NCBI RefSeq assembly: GCF_964340395.1
Contig: NC_135566.1
Coordinates: 11,846,001-11,895,000, forward strand
From: Glandiceps talaboti
Lineage: Eukaryota; Hemichordata; Enteropneusta; Spengelidae
DNA: 49,000 nucleotides
Direction: 5' to 3'
Shown here: positions 12,120 through 23,839 of the stretch, piece by piece
Layout: each line of letters begins with the position of its first letter
How positions within the stretch are numbered: the first letter of the stretch is position 1
Translations under genes and position numbers: made by a program
Notes under the pieces: model-generated
Databases searched by the model: none
What the model was told of the DNA's origin: nothing
Seen by the model: only the letters and a program-made list of their open reading frames with translations

Positions 12120-12560
12120 CACTACAGCCTTTGACCTTTAACACCTGACCTACAATTTAAGACCCCGTGAGATTAAAACTGGACGATGTTGTTCGCAGTG
12201 TGTACAAGTATTAAGTAGGCTAGGGTGACACCGCAAACAAGCTCGAGCCAGGCATTTGAGGTTCTCTTGGGCTGGGGTGGGGTGGGGTTCTGTAGTCTCT
12301 AATAATAATTTTCAACGTAAGTTCTGATATATCTAAGTCATTGAAAAGTAAATTTGCCTAATTGTCATGCCACTCATAGACCCTCCATCGTTGGTGACGG
12401 GTCTATGTGTGGCATGACATGGTCTATGTGTACGTACACGTGCACGTGTCCGACTTTGGACTGCTGGGTGTGCGCATTCCTTGGGGAAAATGACATGGTG
12501 TATTAGTTATCTAGGGTCTGCTGACGCATGTAAGTGCCGGTTGATTGTTCACACTGTGTG
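12120..12560. promoter_or_regulatory. Divergent promoter between PIGS (-) and YDJC (+)
   Basis: The PIGS ATG at 12119 and the YDJC UTR exon ending at 12639 point away from each other across about 500 bp, so a shared promoter is inferred. The interval contains a G-run cluster at 12269-12287 and a long hairpin at 12363-12419. No TATA box is evident. The YDJC-side part from about 12450 onward is duplicated at 26070; the PIGS-side part is not. Confidence 0.6.
12363..12419. repeat. 21-bp-stem hairpin in divergent promoter
   Basis: The left arm TGTCATGCCAC-T-CATAGACCC is the reverse complement of GGGTCTATG-T-GTGGCATGACA, with one mismatched pair and a 15-nt loop. Confidence 0.85.
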
Positions 12561-12639
12561 CATATAGTATCAAATGTGTGGGAAGCAAGATCATTAGATC
12601 ATTAGCTGTTAGCCGTGGCACCGGTACGTTTTATTTCTG
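12560..12639 (+). other. YDJC: YDJC 5' UTR exon (start not defined)
   Basis: A splice donor GTAAGTACAC begins at 12640. The same donor and preceding sequence (GCCGTGGCAC) recur at 26243 in the duplicated locus. Paired with the acceptor before 16251, it gives a 3.6-kb 5' UTR intron. The 5' boundary is not visible. The assignment rests on the conserved donor and on duplicate conservation. Confidence 0.5.
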
Positions 12640-13768
12640 GTAAGTACACGGAGAGTTGTTGTATGATTTTCTATGTTTACTGAGTTCTAGATGTGATGAT
12701 TTCAATGTCATTTGTAACGAGGATCTCAACAAAAGTAGCGAATACTCTTCCGTGCCTCAGAAGGATGTTGATTGTAATTGGTTATTCAAATTATACATAC
12801 GATCGAATTGGAAGGATATGTTACTGTATATGAGCATGGGGGTGTGATGGAAGAGTAAATATACTTTGTATGGAGTCAGTGTGATTATTTTTAGCAACTG
12901 TATTCGTATAAATGCAGTGGTAAAAGTTCTGTAACTTCTCTGTATACCCATGTGCACGTCACCAAGCCTGTATTTTGATGACATGGCATCCGTATCGCAA
13001 CAGACGATAACTGGTTAGACTTTAAACATATGGTTAAAGGTTATATTGAAGACAATGTGGTATTCTTTTTCTTCTTTCTAAGAATCAACTTTAACCGGCT
13101 GATATGCTGTGTTTGTATGTCTACTTTTATACATGTAATTGTTATCAATTTTGACATATGTTGAATTTTCCAAAAGTGTCTGATATTTCCCACGCTTTAT
13201 GTTGAGGTATTTCATCATATCATTGCTATTCAACACCGAAGTAGTAGTTATAATTTGCATTTACAAGTATTTTTTATATCTAAAAAAGTAAGAAAAACTT
13301 CACTCCTGATAAAAATGCAAAATCCCTATTTCTATATACAAAATGATTGTATTATTATTATTACTATCACTTATAAGCGTATTATAATATTAATATAATA
13401 ATATAATAGCATTGTAACATAAGGTTATTATTTGTGAGAACACATCTCTTATGAAATTAAGAAATGAATAAAAATGTGAAATTAGATTTTGAATTTGATT
13501 CTATTTGTGGTTTTGAAAATAAAAAGTGTTGTACATTTGTCATGAATGTGTTCCTGAGTTAAAGTATCAATTTACAATTGTAACGTAAGCCAAATGTCAT
13601 GTGCAGAAATGTTTAATTGATTGACCATCGTGTTATGGAGAGTGGGTACTGACTTTCAGAGAATCCAGTCCTGTTTGTTTTGTTTTATCTGTCAAATTGA
13701 TTAGTGTATCATTTTTTATTCAGTAGATACTTTCTCCTTTTGGTAACAGTTAGTATTAAATGCTAAGG

Positions 13769-13877
13769 CTCATTCTTGCAAACCAGAGCTAGTATTTCTT
13801 TCACTACACTTCAAAAGAAATGTAGGGACCGACTCATTAAGAACGGTACCGTAAAACGGTCGTGGTTTGCGACGATG
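13769..13877. mobile_element. Short CAAACCA/TGGTTTG inverted-end repeat, copy 1
   Basis: The ends CATTCTTGCAAACCAGAGCT and GTGGTTTGCGACGATG are imperfect inverted repeats. The interior contains ACGGTACCGTAAAACGG. Related copies lie at 18607 and 24835. It directly abuts the next element. Confidence 0.6.
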
Positions 13878-13882
13878 GCTAA

Positions 13883-14179
13883 GGCCTAAAAAAAATAATT
13901 GTTTGGTTCCAGTTACCGACCCCACCTAGCTTTTCACTGCCGACCCTAAACTTTTTTTTTTACATATTCGAGAAAAAAAATAATTCTTCCAATATGTAAT
14001 GGCTGTACATCTGATAGGAAGAAATAAACAACACAGAGACCATTGGAAAACAATGAGAAACCTGAACTAGACACTCACACAGAAAAAAAATGTAATAAAA
14101 TAAAATAGAAAAGCTACCTACCCCCACCTATTCTAAAATTGAACATAACTGGAACCACACGATTTTTGTTCTTTAGGCC
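13883..14179. mobile_element. GGCCTAA MITE, copy 1 (PIF/Harbinger-like)
   Basis: The element is 297 bp with terminal inverted repeats beginning GGCCTAAAA, and TAA at both flanks (13880-13882 and 14180-14182). A TWA target duplication with a GG-starting inverted repeat is typical of PIF/Harbinger. TGGTTCCAGTTA occurs inside each terminus. It is non-coding and sits in the 5' UTR intron of YDJC. Confidence 0.72.
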
Positions 14180-15582
14180 TAACCGCAATATGGTCAATAA
14201 ATTGCACACAAAGGCTATCAAAACTGTTAATAGCTAATAACTATGTAGAGTTACTGTTGAATGAAATGTTACAATATGGTCTCATGAAATGAAATATTAT
14301 GGAACATGGCCAGGAACATAGAATTTAATAATACAGTAAAGATACACAATATGATAAAAAATATGGATTATAGAATTACATATTTTATGAGGATCACTTG
14401 ACTGGTTTTTAAATGGGTAAATTTATCTTGTATAATGAACTACCATATTGCATAGGACTGGATATTGAGCTGACTGCCACGTCTGTGCCTTGGCGGCTGA
14501 TGATTGATGACGGGTTGCTGATGGCTGCCTAGCACTTCTTTGATTTGGCTGTTCAATTTGTGATCTTACCTCCCTTCCTTTTGATAACACTTGAACTAGA
14601 ACTAGTGCAACCTTTGCAAATGTTACTCAGCGATGACATTGTGTACAACACTTTAAACAGCACATCTCTGATATGTTTCAGAATGTAATAAATTATACTT
14701 AATGTTGACATTTACAACTTAAAATGGGAAGTAAACTTAAAATGGGACAGATAGAGTGATGCATTTCAAGGACTAATTCCACTGATGAGAGTTTGTGGTA
14801 ATTTCCTACAGAAAACTACCCATACCCGATTATAATGTGTGCGTACAGTCATATGATGTTTTAAGACCTCCAAAATTATCACTCTCAAAATGGTAAATTT
14901 AACTTTAGCTTCTTTTACATTTCATATTTTAATCATCTTCCATTCATGAATATTATCATCTCCACTAAACTCTGGATTTTATCCTAAAATCATTCAGGGT
15001 GTCTGAATGACATGTTTATCAAAGTAATTAATCTTCGTAACCCTGGGTTCAAATAAAGTCATTTCAAGAGTTCGCACTGTATTAAGCGGCCACATTGGAT
15101 TCTGAAATGGATTAATTTTGATATCAATTTGACCTATATTTCTATATTTCTACCATGACCTCTCATTTTTTCTTGAGAATTGAGAATGGGTTGGACTTTT
15201 CTTGAGCAAAGTAACAGCACAATTTTAAACAGTTTATTTCTGAGGCACATTTCACTTTAAGTTCAAGAATTTAAGGACTATATTTTAGATCAGGTAATGT
15301 GATTGATATGTTTTCAGATGTATATCATAAGTGTCCTGTTTATGAGGGGAACATCGCCTTTACCAGCAAAGTGCAATTCTTGCACTTTCTTATCAATCCT
15401 TATCAGCTCATTACCATAACTAAGTGTTTGCTTTTTGTAATTACATCTGATAAGCCTGAGTCATCGCTGACATTGATAGCTATCGTATCTCCTAGCCCTT
15501 GAAACCAACCCTTGTTTTGAAAACATGAATAAGTTGGTAATTATGATTTGAAAATATGCACCTAATAACCTGATGACAGCCA

Positions 15583-15692
15583 TGATCTTATTCAAATGAA
15601 GTCATTATGTAAATGTAGATCTTATTCAAATGAAGTCATTATGTAAGTGTACATGTTATTCAAATGAAGTCATTATGTAAATGTACATGCAA
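15583..15692. repeat. Three tandem ~34-bp units
   Basis: TTATTCAAATGAAGTCATTA recurs three times about 33-37 bp apart, separated by TGTAAATGTA-like spacers, in the YDJC 5' UTR intron. Confidence 0.8.
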
Positions 15693-15720
15693 GGTAGAGA
15701 TGAAAACAACACATAAAGCA

Positions 15721-15757
15721 TGTGATAATTTACATGTAATTTATGTAAATTATCACA
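15721..15757. repeat. Perfect 15-bp hairpin
   Basis: TGTGATAATTTACAT (15721-15735) and its exact reverse complement (15743-15757) are separated by 7 nt. Confidence 0.9.
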
Positions 15758-16335
15758 TTCAAGTGTTTGATAACAACTTTTGGGGCGTACAGAATCAGAA
15801 TCAGTTCTAATAGTTCTCAAGACAAACTAGTTGGTTTGGAGAGCTAGGAGGTACATAGTCCTGCTTGGATACGGAGTAAGTCGTCTGGGGGGGGGGGGGT
15901 GTACTGGGAATTTATAAGTAGGGGTGCCTACTTCCGATAAAGATGACTGAAAACAACCCATGGAAACAACCTTACCTTGTTCAAAATATGGGGTCAAAAG
16001 TCATACGTGCATTCAAAGAGGTGGGTCAAACCTGTACATAATACTTTAAAAATCAATTTAGTCTACATGAGTCGAAAAAGGAGGGTCAAAACTGTGGTAC
16101 ATATTATTGTATATACCCTTTCTATGGGAGTTCAATACTATGAGTATGAGAAAAATGCTAAGTTGCCATTTTTCTCTTTTGAAATTTTTGTTTTGAAATA
16201 ATTTTTTGAAATTTTTTTTTTTTAATTTTTTTTTTTAATTTCATTTTCAGTGATACTTACAGCCTGGTAACCAGCCATTCAATTGATCTAATGCACAAAA
16301 CCTTACTACATAAGACACGGGCTTTCATCATCACT

Positions 16336-19300
16336 ATGAGTTCTCAACGGAGAATACACAAACTAGTAATTAATGCTGATGACTTTGGATACTGTCCTCA
16401 GAGAAATAAAGGCATCGTGGACTGTTTTGAAGCAAAAGCTATCACCAGTTCTTCACTCATAATTAATGGTGCATTTACCAAAGAAGCAGTCACACTGGCT
16501 AAAACACACAAACTACCATTAGGTAAGATATTACAACAATATGTTACACTTTTTACTTGTTAAGCAAATGTGATGAATACTAAACAGCAACAAATTAACC
16601 ACAAATGGACACAGATGGAGTTGTTCACTCATTGTGTCAGGGGATATTTTGTTGCAAATCATGTAATAAGTGTTACTGTGAGTCTTTTTTAGGCAAGTCT
16701 ATAAAATGATGTAGTTGTAATAATGTCAAACTATATAATTGTATTCTATAAAAATAGGTAGGATTGATATTGAAATAATTATTACATTTTGGGATGGGGG
16801 GGGGGGGGGGTATATTTCTAAGGCCTAATAAAAAAAATTATGTGGTTCCGGTTATGCTCAATTTTAGAATAGGCGGGTAGGTAGATTTATTTTTAATTTT
16901 ATTTTTTTTCACTGTCTTAGTGCCTAGTTCAAGTTTTCCATTGTTTTCCAAATGGTCTCTGTGTTATTTATTTCATCCTATCAGATGTAAAGCCATTACA
17001 GATTGGGTGAACAGTTTTAGAGTATCTTGTTAAGTTGATGACAGTTTCTGCAGCCATTATTTCTCGTAAGACTTCACAATTTTTGCAATTTTAATATTTT
17101 TTTCTCGAATATGTAAAAAAAAGTTTAGTTTAGGGTTGGCAGTGAAAAGCTAGGTGGGGTTGGGTAACCGGAACCAAACAATTATCTTTTTAGGCCTAAT
17201 TTTCATGCTATTTTCGAATTTTTTTTTTCAAGATAAAAAGTGAAGGCTTGACAGCAGTCTAGCTCTAGTCCTCAGAGGGGATTTATTATATAATATTAAA
17301 GTTTTGCATTTGTAGTACAGGTCTGTAAATTGTTGGGTTTTTTCTTTCCAATCCATTAAAACCAATCATTATGTATCATGGTGGTTTTTACAATGGTTGA
17401 ACACATGTGGTTATCTCACAAAAGAGAAAAAATTCATGTTAAATAATTTAGTACATTGGATACATAATTGTAGAGGAATCTCATCAACTCTTAACAAGTC
17501 TGGGTCATTTAGAGAAATTCTAGACTAAAGGTAATTAGGACTACTCAATATTGGTCAATAAATATACTTGCTATTAGGAGTGCATAATTTAGTGGGGCAC
17601 AAGCTGAGTTAATAATATCTTTTTTGGTGTAATTTTTTTCTGCATATTTAAAATGTATTCAACAGTATTCTACTTACTGAAGCATACTTAATTCCCTTTG
17701 TACCAGTGGGGTTATTTCTTTTATATAAAAATTAGGCCTAAAGATATAATTGTTTGATTCCGGTTACCCGACCCTACCTAGCTTTTCACTGCCGACCCTA
17801 AACTTTTATTTCACGTATTCAAGAAACAAATAATAAAATCGCAAAAATTGTGAAGTCTCACGAGAAATTGTGGGTGCGGAAACTGAAATTATTCCAACAA
17901 GAATCAAATTATTTTGTAACATATATGATGCACTTTGACCTTTTACCTTTGAACTTCTCTTAAAGGACTACACCTGAATTTGACAGAAGGCAACCCAGTA
18001 CATATAATTGACCAAGGTGCTTCATCATTGGTGGATACAAATGGGTATTTTCTTGGAAAGTTTGGATTCAGGGAAGCAATAAAGAGAGGAACAATAAATA
18101 TGGAAGAGGTAAAGATGAAATACTTTTGAGTTAAAAACTAATATTGCAGTCATCATCATGGGAAATATATGAGGGAAAACGACCACATGAATTTAACCTA
18201 CAGAATATATAGCAAACTGACTAGTCCAGATGCTATCCATGGCTTCGATCTCTCTCTCACCCAAGACTATAAAGTAAATTGGATGTACATAGAATGACAT
18301 TCCCTGCTTAATTAAAAATTCCCACCAACAGCTGCAGTATATAATCCAATTGGCGCTCAATAACATAATCACATCCACACATGATTTACATTCAAACTTG
18401 AAAGTGTTAATATGATGTTAAGTACATAATTTGCATATTAGGATAGTGTTGTTATGATGTAAAGTACATAATTTGCATATCAGGATAGTGTTGATATAAT
18501 GTAAAGTACATAATTTGCATATCATATGATGATATTGCTGTTATTTTTCTTGAATGTATTACCAAATTGCAAGCACTTGTCAATGTGTGTGATAGCTTGA
18601 CTATGGTATTCTCACAAACCAGAGCTGTTATTTCTTCTGTGACAATGTGAAATACCAAGATTGACGGAGCGTTTTGGACGGTGCCGTAAAGGAGGCTTAG
18701 TTTGCGATGATGGACTACTGGCATGATTTTCATCAGCATGTGGTCAAGCTAAATATTCACTTGATTAGATTCATTTTACTAGACATGAGAGAGAAAAAGA
18801 CCAAAGCCATGGATAGTACTAGTATCTAGACTACAAACTGACAGACAGTAACTGTTACCAATACTACTGGCTGACTTTACACAATACATACACTACCAAC
18901 CAGCAACTTAAAACTAATTATATTGAGATAACTTTAACTAAGGTGAAGCCTGCAACATATGCTTATATGTGTAGATAGTACATACGATGTAATTCAACAA
19001 TAGGGTGGCACACAACTGAATGGCAATGTTTGTGTTAGGCAACAGATTAATTTAATATTTAGAAATCTGTTTACATATTTGAAGTATAAAATTCCATATT
19101 GAGTTCAAATTTGATACAAGATTACAAAATAGGATAGTTCCTTTTACGACTCCAGTCTAAAATACAAATTACATTCGGCAAAAAAAAAGGTACATTGTAA
19201 AATGGAGGTATAGCCAATACCAAAAGGGCTTCTGAAATTACTGCAGTGTTAAAAGTTATTGTGATATTGTAAGTGATGTTGGCTCTATAATGTATGCACC

Positions 19301-21662
19301 CAAAAGATCAACAGATGCAGTACTTGTCAGTGAAGTTACAGCACGTATATTCATTCATTCGCTGTCTATTATTAGTCAAGGTGGTTGTGGTATTATTTGC
19401 ATAACAAAGACAGAACTCATTGAACATGCCTGCATGTACAACATAGAACACATACAGATGACTGTGGACTATTTTCATAAAAATATTTTTCTGCAGGTCA
19501 TTTTTTTCCAGCATGAAGAATTGTGATATTGTAAATAGATTATTTTAATTATTATATTACTATATGACTATTGCTTACATATACATAACAATATTTGAAT
19601 GTGACTTTTATTACTTACCTAGGTGGTATAGCTGTATTTGTTGCTATCGCAGTTACAGTTGTACCACCTAGGTAAGTGATATTGATAACTACATTCATTT
19701 ACAATACCAGAATTGATCAAATACTATTAAAGTGTGAGAAATGACCATGTTCGCCCCAGTTGTGAAAATATTAGCATGGATGAAATTTTCTTGAATGTTT
19801 TTATTTTATTAAAACTATGTTAACATGAATGTCTTTATATACTTTGTCCAGGTGAGACATGAAATGCAGGCACAAATTGATAATTTTAGAGAATTGGTTG
19901 GTCACCTCCCATTGTATGTAGATGGACATCACCATTGTCATGTTATATCAGGTGTGTACCATATACTGTGTTGTTTTATATTTTATTTACAAATCCTCAG
20001 TAGGTGAAGCAATGATTTCCATAATGTTTAGGGGTACATCATTTGATTTCTGTGGGTGGGGTGGGGGTGGGGGTGGGTGTGAATGGGGAGGATTTTTTGG
20101 AAAAAAAATGTCTTGGCTTATATATTTTGTTGTATTTATTGAAAGATGTATGATCACCAAGTGATCAAATCGAACAAATTTACAGTTTATTGCTGAATGA
20201 TCACCACTAAGTGACTGGAACTGTTTGTTTGTACTGTTTATATCCAGACATTAAGCTGGTATACATATTTACCATCAATGACAGCGTGTACTTAAATTTG
20301 TACTGTAGAGGGCCCAGTCATTTCAAATATAGGGTTGGTGTGAAATGGGAAACATTAACTAATTGTGAATAGTTTCAGCCACTTGACCATTAAAACCTGT
20401 ACTCTTGCAGTAATTATGTAGTAGTTAGAAAAATCACATTTTATCACTATTAACTGAAAATCAGTGTGTTTTTTGAATATTTGTATACATCATGAGTCGG
20501 TAAGATACCCTGCGACAGGTCGCCCTCACAGGATAGAACAGGACAGCGAGGTCGGAGTGACACAATGTATACAGACTAGATATGGCCTAATTAAAAATAA
20601 AACTACCGGGTATATTTTGACTACCCAGTTTTATGCTGCCCATCCTCAATTTGTATGTATTTTGAGAAAAATGATCATTCACATTTTTTTTCAACTTTCA
20701 AAAAAAATAAACAGAGAAATGAAATGACCACTAAAGATTAGAATTCTAATCTTTTAGTGGTAAATGTATCTAATCATAGAATGTATGTAATAATCAAATT
20801 CACAACATTATTTTTGTCTAAGAAATGGAAATTGTGAAAATATCAATTTTTTCCCCCATTTTTTCAAGGTGTGGCTAAGGTGTTTGCTGAGTTGTTGAGT
20901 AAGAATGGAATTCGTGTTACTAGACTACCAGTACAGTATGGGTTAGACAAATGTAGCTGGGTTGAAAAAGCCAGTATGTCGTTCTATCAAGGTGTCAAAG
21001 AAGATGCAATAACAGCATTGAAAATCTTTAAATCTCACGGAATAAGGTACCTGCATGTACTATAGTATTGTTGTCATTTAAATCACTTTCAAATGCTTAT
21101 ATAAAACATAGATAATAGAAAAGGTAAAGGTGAATTTTGTACAAATGATGTGTCTGTAACATGTATGTTTCTATGTTTTATGTGGATGGAATTTCTGCTT
21201 CCTCTACTGGGTACCAAATCCAAATGTATATGTATTAAGATACACTAACTAAACCTTGAATATGGAGTACATTAAAAAATTGTAATGTTCTTTTCATACT
21301 AACTGACTATTTTTCTGCTCTATATCTACAGCCATCCACATGGCTATATTGGACTGAGTACAATGGGTGCAAACATGTCTGTGGAAAGAATCCAAACAGC
21401 TCTGGATACATCCATCAAAACAGTGGAAGAGACCATGTCATGCAGTGATTCAACTCTGACCTTTGAACTCATGACCCATCCAGGTTACCAAAGCATTGCT
21501 GGCTGTGGTGGTTTCGATGGTGGACCTGATACTTTTGCATTATCAAAAGATCGTGAACACGAGATAATGGTACTAAACGATGAAAAACTAAAACAATACT
21601 TTGTAGATCATAATATACAACTTTGTTCCTTTGATGAAATGACCAATGATTATATGAAGTAG
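16336..21662 (+). CDS. YDJC: YDJC, YdjC/ChbG-family carbohydrate deacetylase
   Basis: YdjC-family proteins are metal-dependent deacetylases of N-acetylated sugars; the animal substrate is not settled. Coding exons: 16336-16522, 17966-18108, 19852-19951, 20869-21046, 21332-21662, giving 939 nt and 312 aa with stop TAG. The exon carrying the ATG begins at 16251. Conserved metal and catalytic motifs: NADDFGYCP (D15, D16), GLHLNLTEG (H65), YVDGHHHCH (D134, H136, H138), GLSTMGANM and [10 protein letters not shown]. Length is close to the human protein and no domain is missing. I chose the ATG before SSQRRIHKL because it matches the family N-terminus. An in-frame ATG 15 codons upstream (16291) is kept in the duplicate too. 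The gene is head-to-head with PIGS and tail-to-tail with CFAP251. Confidence 0.93.
16822..17196. mobile_element. GGCCTAA MITE, copy 2 (opposite orientation)
   Basis: The element is 375 bp, with inverted ends GGCCTAATAAAA and TTTTTAGGCC flanked by TAA on both sides (16819-16821 and 17197-17199). Its sequence matches copy 1 reversed, including the segment with AAAGCTAGGTGGGGT. It lies in YDJC intron 2, between coding exons 1 and 2. Confidence 0.75.
17735..17890. mobile_element. GGCCTAA MITE, copy 3 (truncated)
   Basis: The left terminus (TTA flank, then GGCCTAAAG) and about 155 bp of family sequence are present. The right end is missing. It lies just upstream of the second YDJC coding exon. 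Confidence 0.65.
18410..18530. repeat. Three ~45-bp tandem units
   Basis: AAGTACATAATTTGCATAT recurs three times with AGGATAGTGTTG between the units. Downstream of YDJC coding exon 2. Confidence 0.8.
18607..18712. mobile_element. CAAACCA/TGGTTTG inverted-end repeat, copy 2
   Basis: It begins TTCTCACAAACCAGAGCT and ends AGTTTGCGATGATGG. The interior GACGGTGCCGTAAA resembles copy 1. Confidence 0.55.
19610..19680. repeat. 19-bp-arm hairpin
   Basis: ATTACTTACCTAGGTGGTA and TACCACCTAGGTAAGTGAT are reverse complements with one mismatch, around a 33-nt loop, in the YDJC intron before exon 19852. Confidence 0.85.
20050..20080 (+). other. G-quadruplex-type G tract
   Basis: Five or more runs of three to five G separated by single T lie about 100 nt after the 19951 splice donor, on the YDJC sense strand. 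Confidence 0.6.
20494..20580. mobile_element. AGTCTGTAAG hairpin repeat, copy 1
   Basis: It is related to the elements at 26612 and 38315: GTCGGTAAGATACC at the left and ATACAGACTA at the right, with an inner GTCGCCCTCACAGG. It is diverged. Confidence 0.45.
20728..20760. repeat. Near-perfect loopless palindrome
   Basis: CCACTAAAGATTAGAA is followed directly by TTCTAATCTTTTAGTGG. The arms are complementary apart from one extra base. Confidence 0.9.
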
Positions 21663-22244
21663 CTGACTTTTTTTTCAAAATTTGAAAAGCTGTAATTGTG
21701 GTGTACAATGTACAATGTACCCATATGGTCTATTTTTGTATTCATTTATTGACTAAACATATAAATTCCCCCAGGAATTGTCAAAGATAGAAATGACAAA
21801 AGATAAGAAAAAACACCTAAAAGATATAGGAGAGAACTCTTTAACAAGAATTTTATCAAAAGTTAAAATATATATGTACTATGAAAATATTATCAAGAAA
21901 GAAATCATAATAATCAGGAAAATTTGACGCGTATTTGATGAATTTGTGATGTATTTATGTCCACAGTTCCATATTTGATAGAGGAATTATGATTTATGTA
22001 AATACTGTATAAGTTAACCACATCTCAGAGGAAATTCTGGTTTCACAAACACAACTGTTGTCACTAAAAGGTCACAATTATATGCTTTATGACAATCATA
22101 GCGACACCATTCAATTGTGTGGCCCTCCCTTCTACAGATGCCTAGTCTGAATGAGGAGCTGGTGAAATTAAGAAAGATTTAACACCAAACAAACCTGGAC
22201 ATCTGATGTCATATTTCGCATTATGAAATATTGTATAAAAGAGA

Positions 22245-22328
<84 letters not shown>

Positions 22329-22381
22329 GATACAGATATATACACACACATACATACATACAAACACATACATACATACAT

Positions 22382-22440
<59 letters not shown>

Positions 22441-22842
22441 TGTATATGCAATTTTACTCAACTTTACATAAACCTTTGCATATTTAGTCATTAGATATTA
22501 TGATATATATGTATACTCAGTGAGAATGATAATACACATTTTATAATTCAAAATAGTACTCAAAGTGCTGTGCAGTTACTGTCCCTGGGACAGACTTATA
22601 ATGGTTCAACTCTTCATAATTCCTGAACTCCCTGGGGAGGATATGAGCATATGATTAACTCCCTCAGGATCACTACATGTAGGAACAACTCCCTAGGGAC
22701 CCTTAGGCTCTTGCAACTCTGTGGGGAGCATACAATTCATAAACGTGGATGATTAAAGTCATTCATGTAAAGATTGAATCGTACTGAGATGTTTATTTGT
22801 AAATATAATGATATAACTTAAATGTGTAGTAGTTAGTGAAAG
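21663..22842. other. YDJC 3' flank with microsatellite, no gene seen
   Basis: This is presumed YDJC 3' UTR and downstream DNA. It contains a (TA)n run at 22249-22323 followed by (CATA)n and (CA)n to 22437, whose long open frames are composition artefacts. No convincing poly(A) signal close to the stop could be chosen. Confidence 0.6.
22249..22440. repeat. (TA)n-(CATA)n-(CA)n microsatellite
   Basis: About 75 bp of pure TA grades into CATA and CA units. Confidence 0.95.
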
Positions 22843-23197
22843 TGGTCATATGGATGCAGATTGGATATTTATTTTGGATTTTTAATTTATAGAACAATTT
22901 TATTGTGGCTTTCTACTTGAAAAATGAATGTGAAACAACATATGGTAAGTCCTTGTTTGTGACTCGATACATTGTAAAAGATTAAAATAAATGTGTAAAA
23001 AGTTCGTTATTATATGCACAATAGCACATTTTTTACATATTGTTTAGCTTTTTGCAATGTATTGAGTTACCAACACAGACTTTGCCAATGTTGTTTCACA
23101 TTGATTTTTCAAGTAAGGATGCCATGATAAAATTGTTTTATGAATTAAAAAACAAATAAATACCAAATCCTCATCCATATGGCCATTTTAAAACTAT
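22843..23197. mobile_element. Foldback element, CATATGG family, copy 1
   Basis: Two arms of about 140 bp are reverse complements with scattered mismatches. The left begins GTGGTCATATGGATG and the right ends CATCCATATGGCCA. Both contain TTGAAAAATSAATGTGAAAC and complements. It is non-coding. A second full copy lies at 46609 and a fragment at 6420. Confidence 0.75.
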
Positions 23198-23839
23198 GTT
23201 ATTTCTTTCATCCTTTTAGATGTTTTAGTGAATTCTACAGTATGTATTTTCATAAATGTTGCTTACTAAAGTGAAAAACCAACCAGAGACACTTTTACAT
23301 GGTACTCTGGTTTACAAAGTTCAATATGATTTCATGCAAGAATTCTCTCATAATAATCAGAGTTTATTAAACGTCAGCAAATTTCAACCTGTTGCCAGTT
23401 TACCTCAGACAAGATATCAGGGGATTTTTACATTGTAATGACAGAAAACAAACCTCAGAACCGAGAGATATCTATTTTTTGCTATAGTGTAATTTACAAG
23501 GTTTAATATACGAAACTTCTCAAGGTAAATGGGCACAGTCTGTAACTTTATGGTCTGGTGGTTATTTTGAAGTATGAATTCAACTCTAAATTATGTTGCC
23601 CCATGTCTATCAACTGGTGTTTACTCCCATGAAGTGTTGGGAATAAGATGTAAGGTTGAAAACTGCCACAGTTTGTTACAGAACCTCTTTGTGCATACAT
23701 TCATAACCATCTTTATCATGATGTGCTGATACAAATGTACTCCTAAATATATTCCATGCCATTTTACAATCACTTAATTGAACTGTTCACCCTTGAACAT
23801 TTAGATTTTATTCCTTAATGGGTTTTTTTCGTTCAACCA

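Noticed and set aside
22142-22494. Open frames of Tyr-Ile, Cys-Val and Thr-His repeats
   Set aside because: Translations of the TA/CATA/CA microsatellite.
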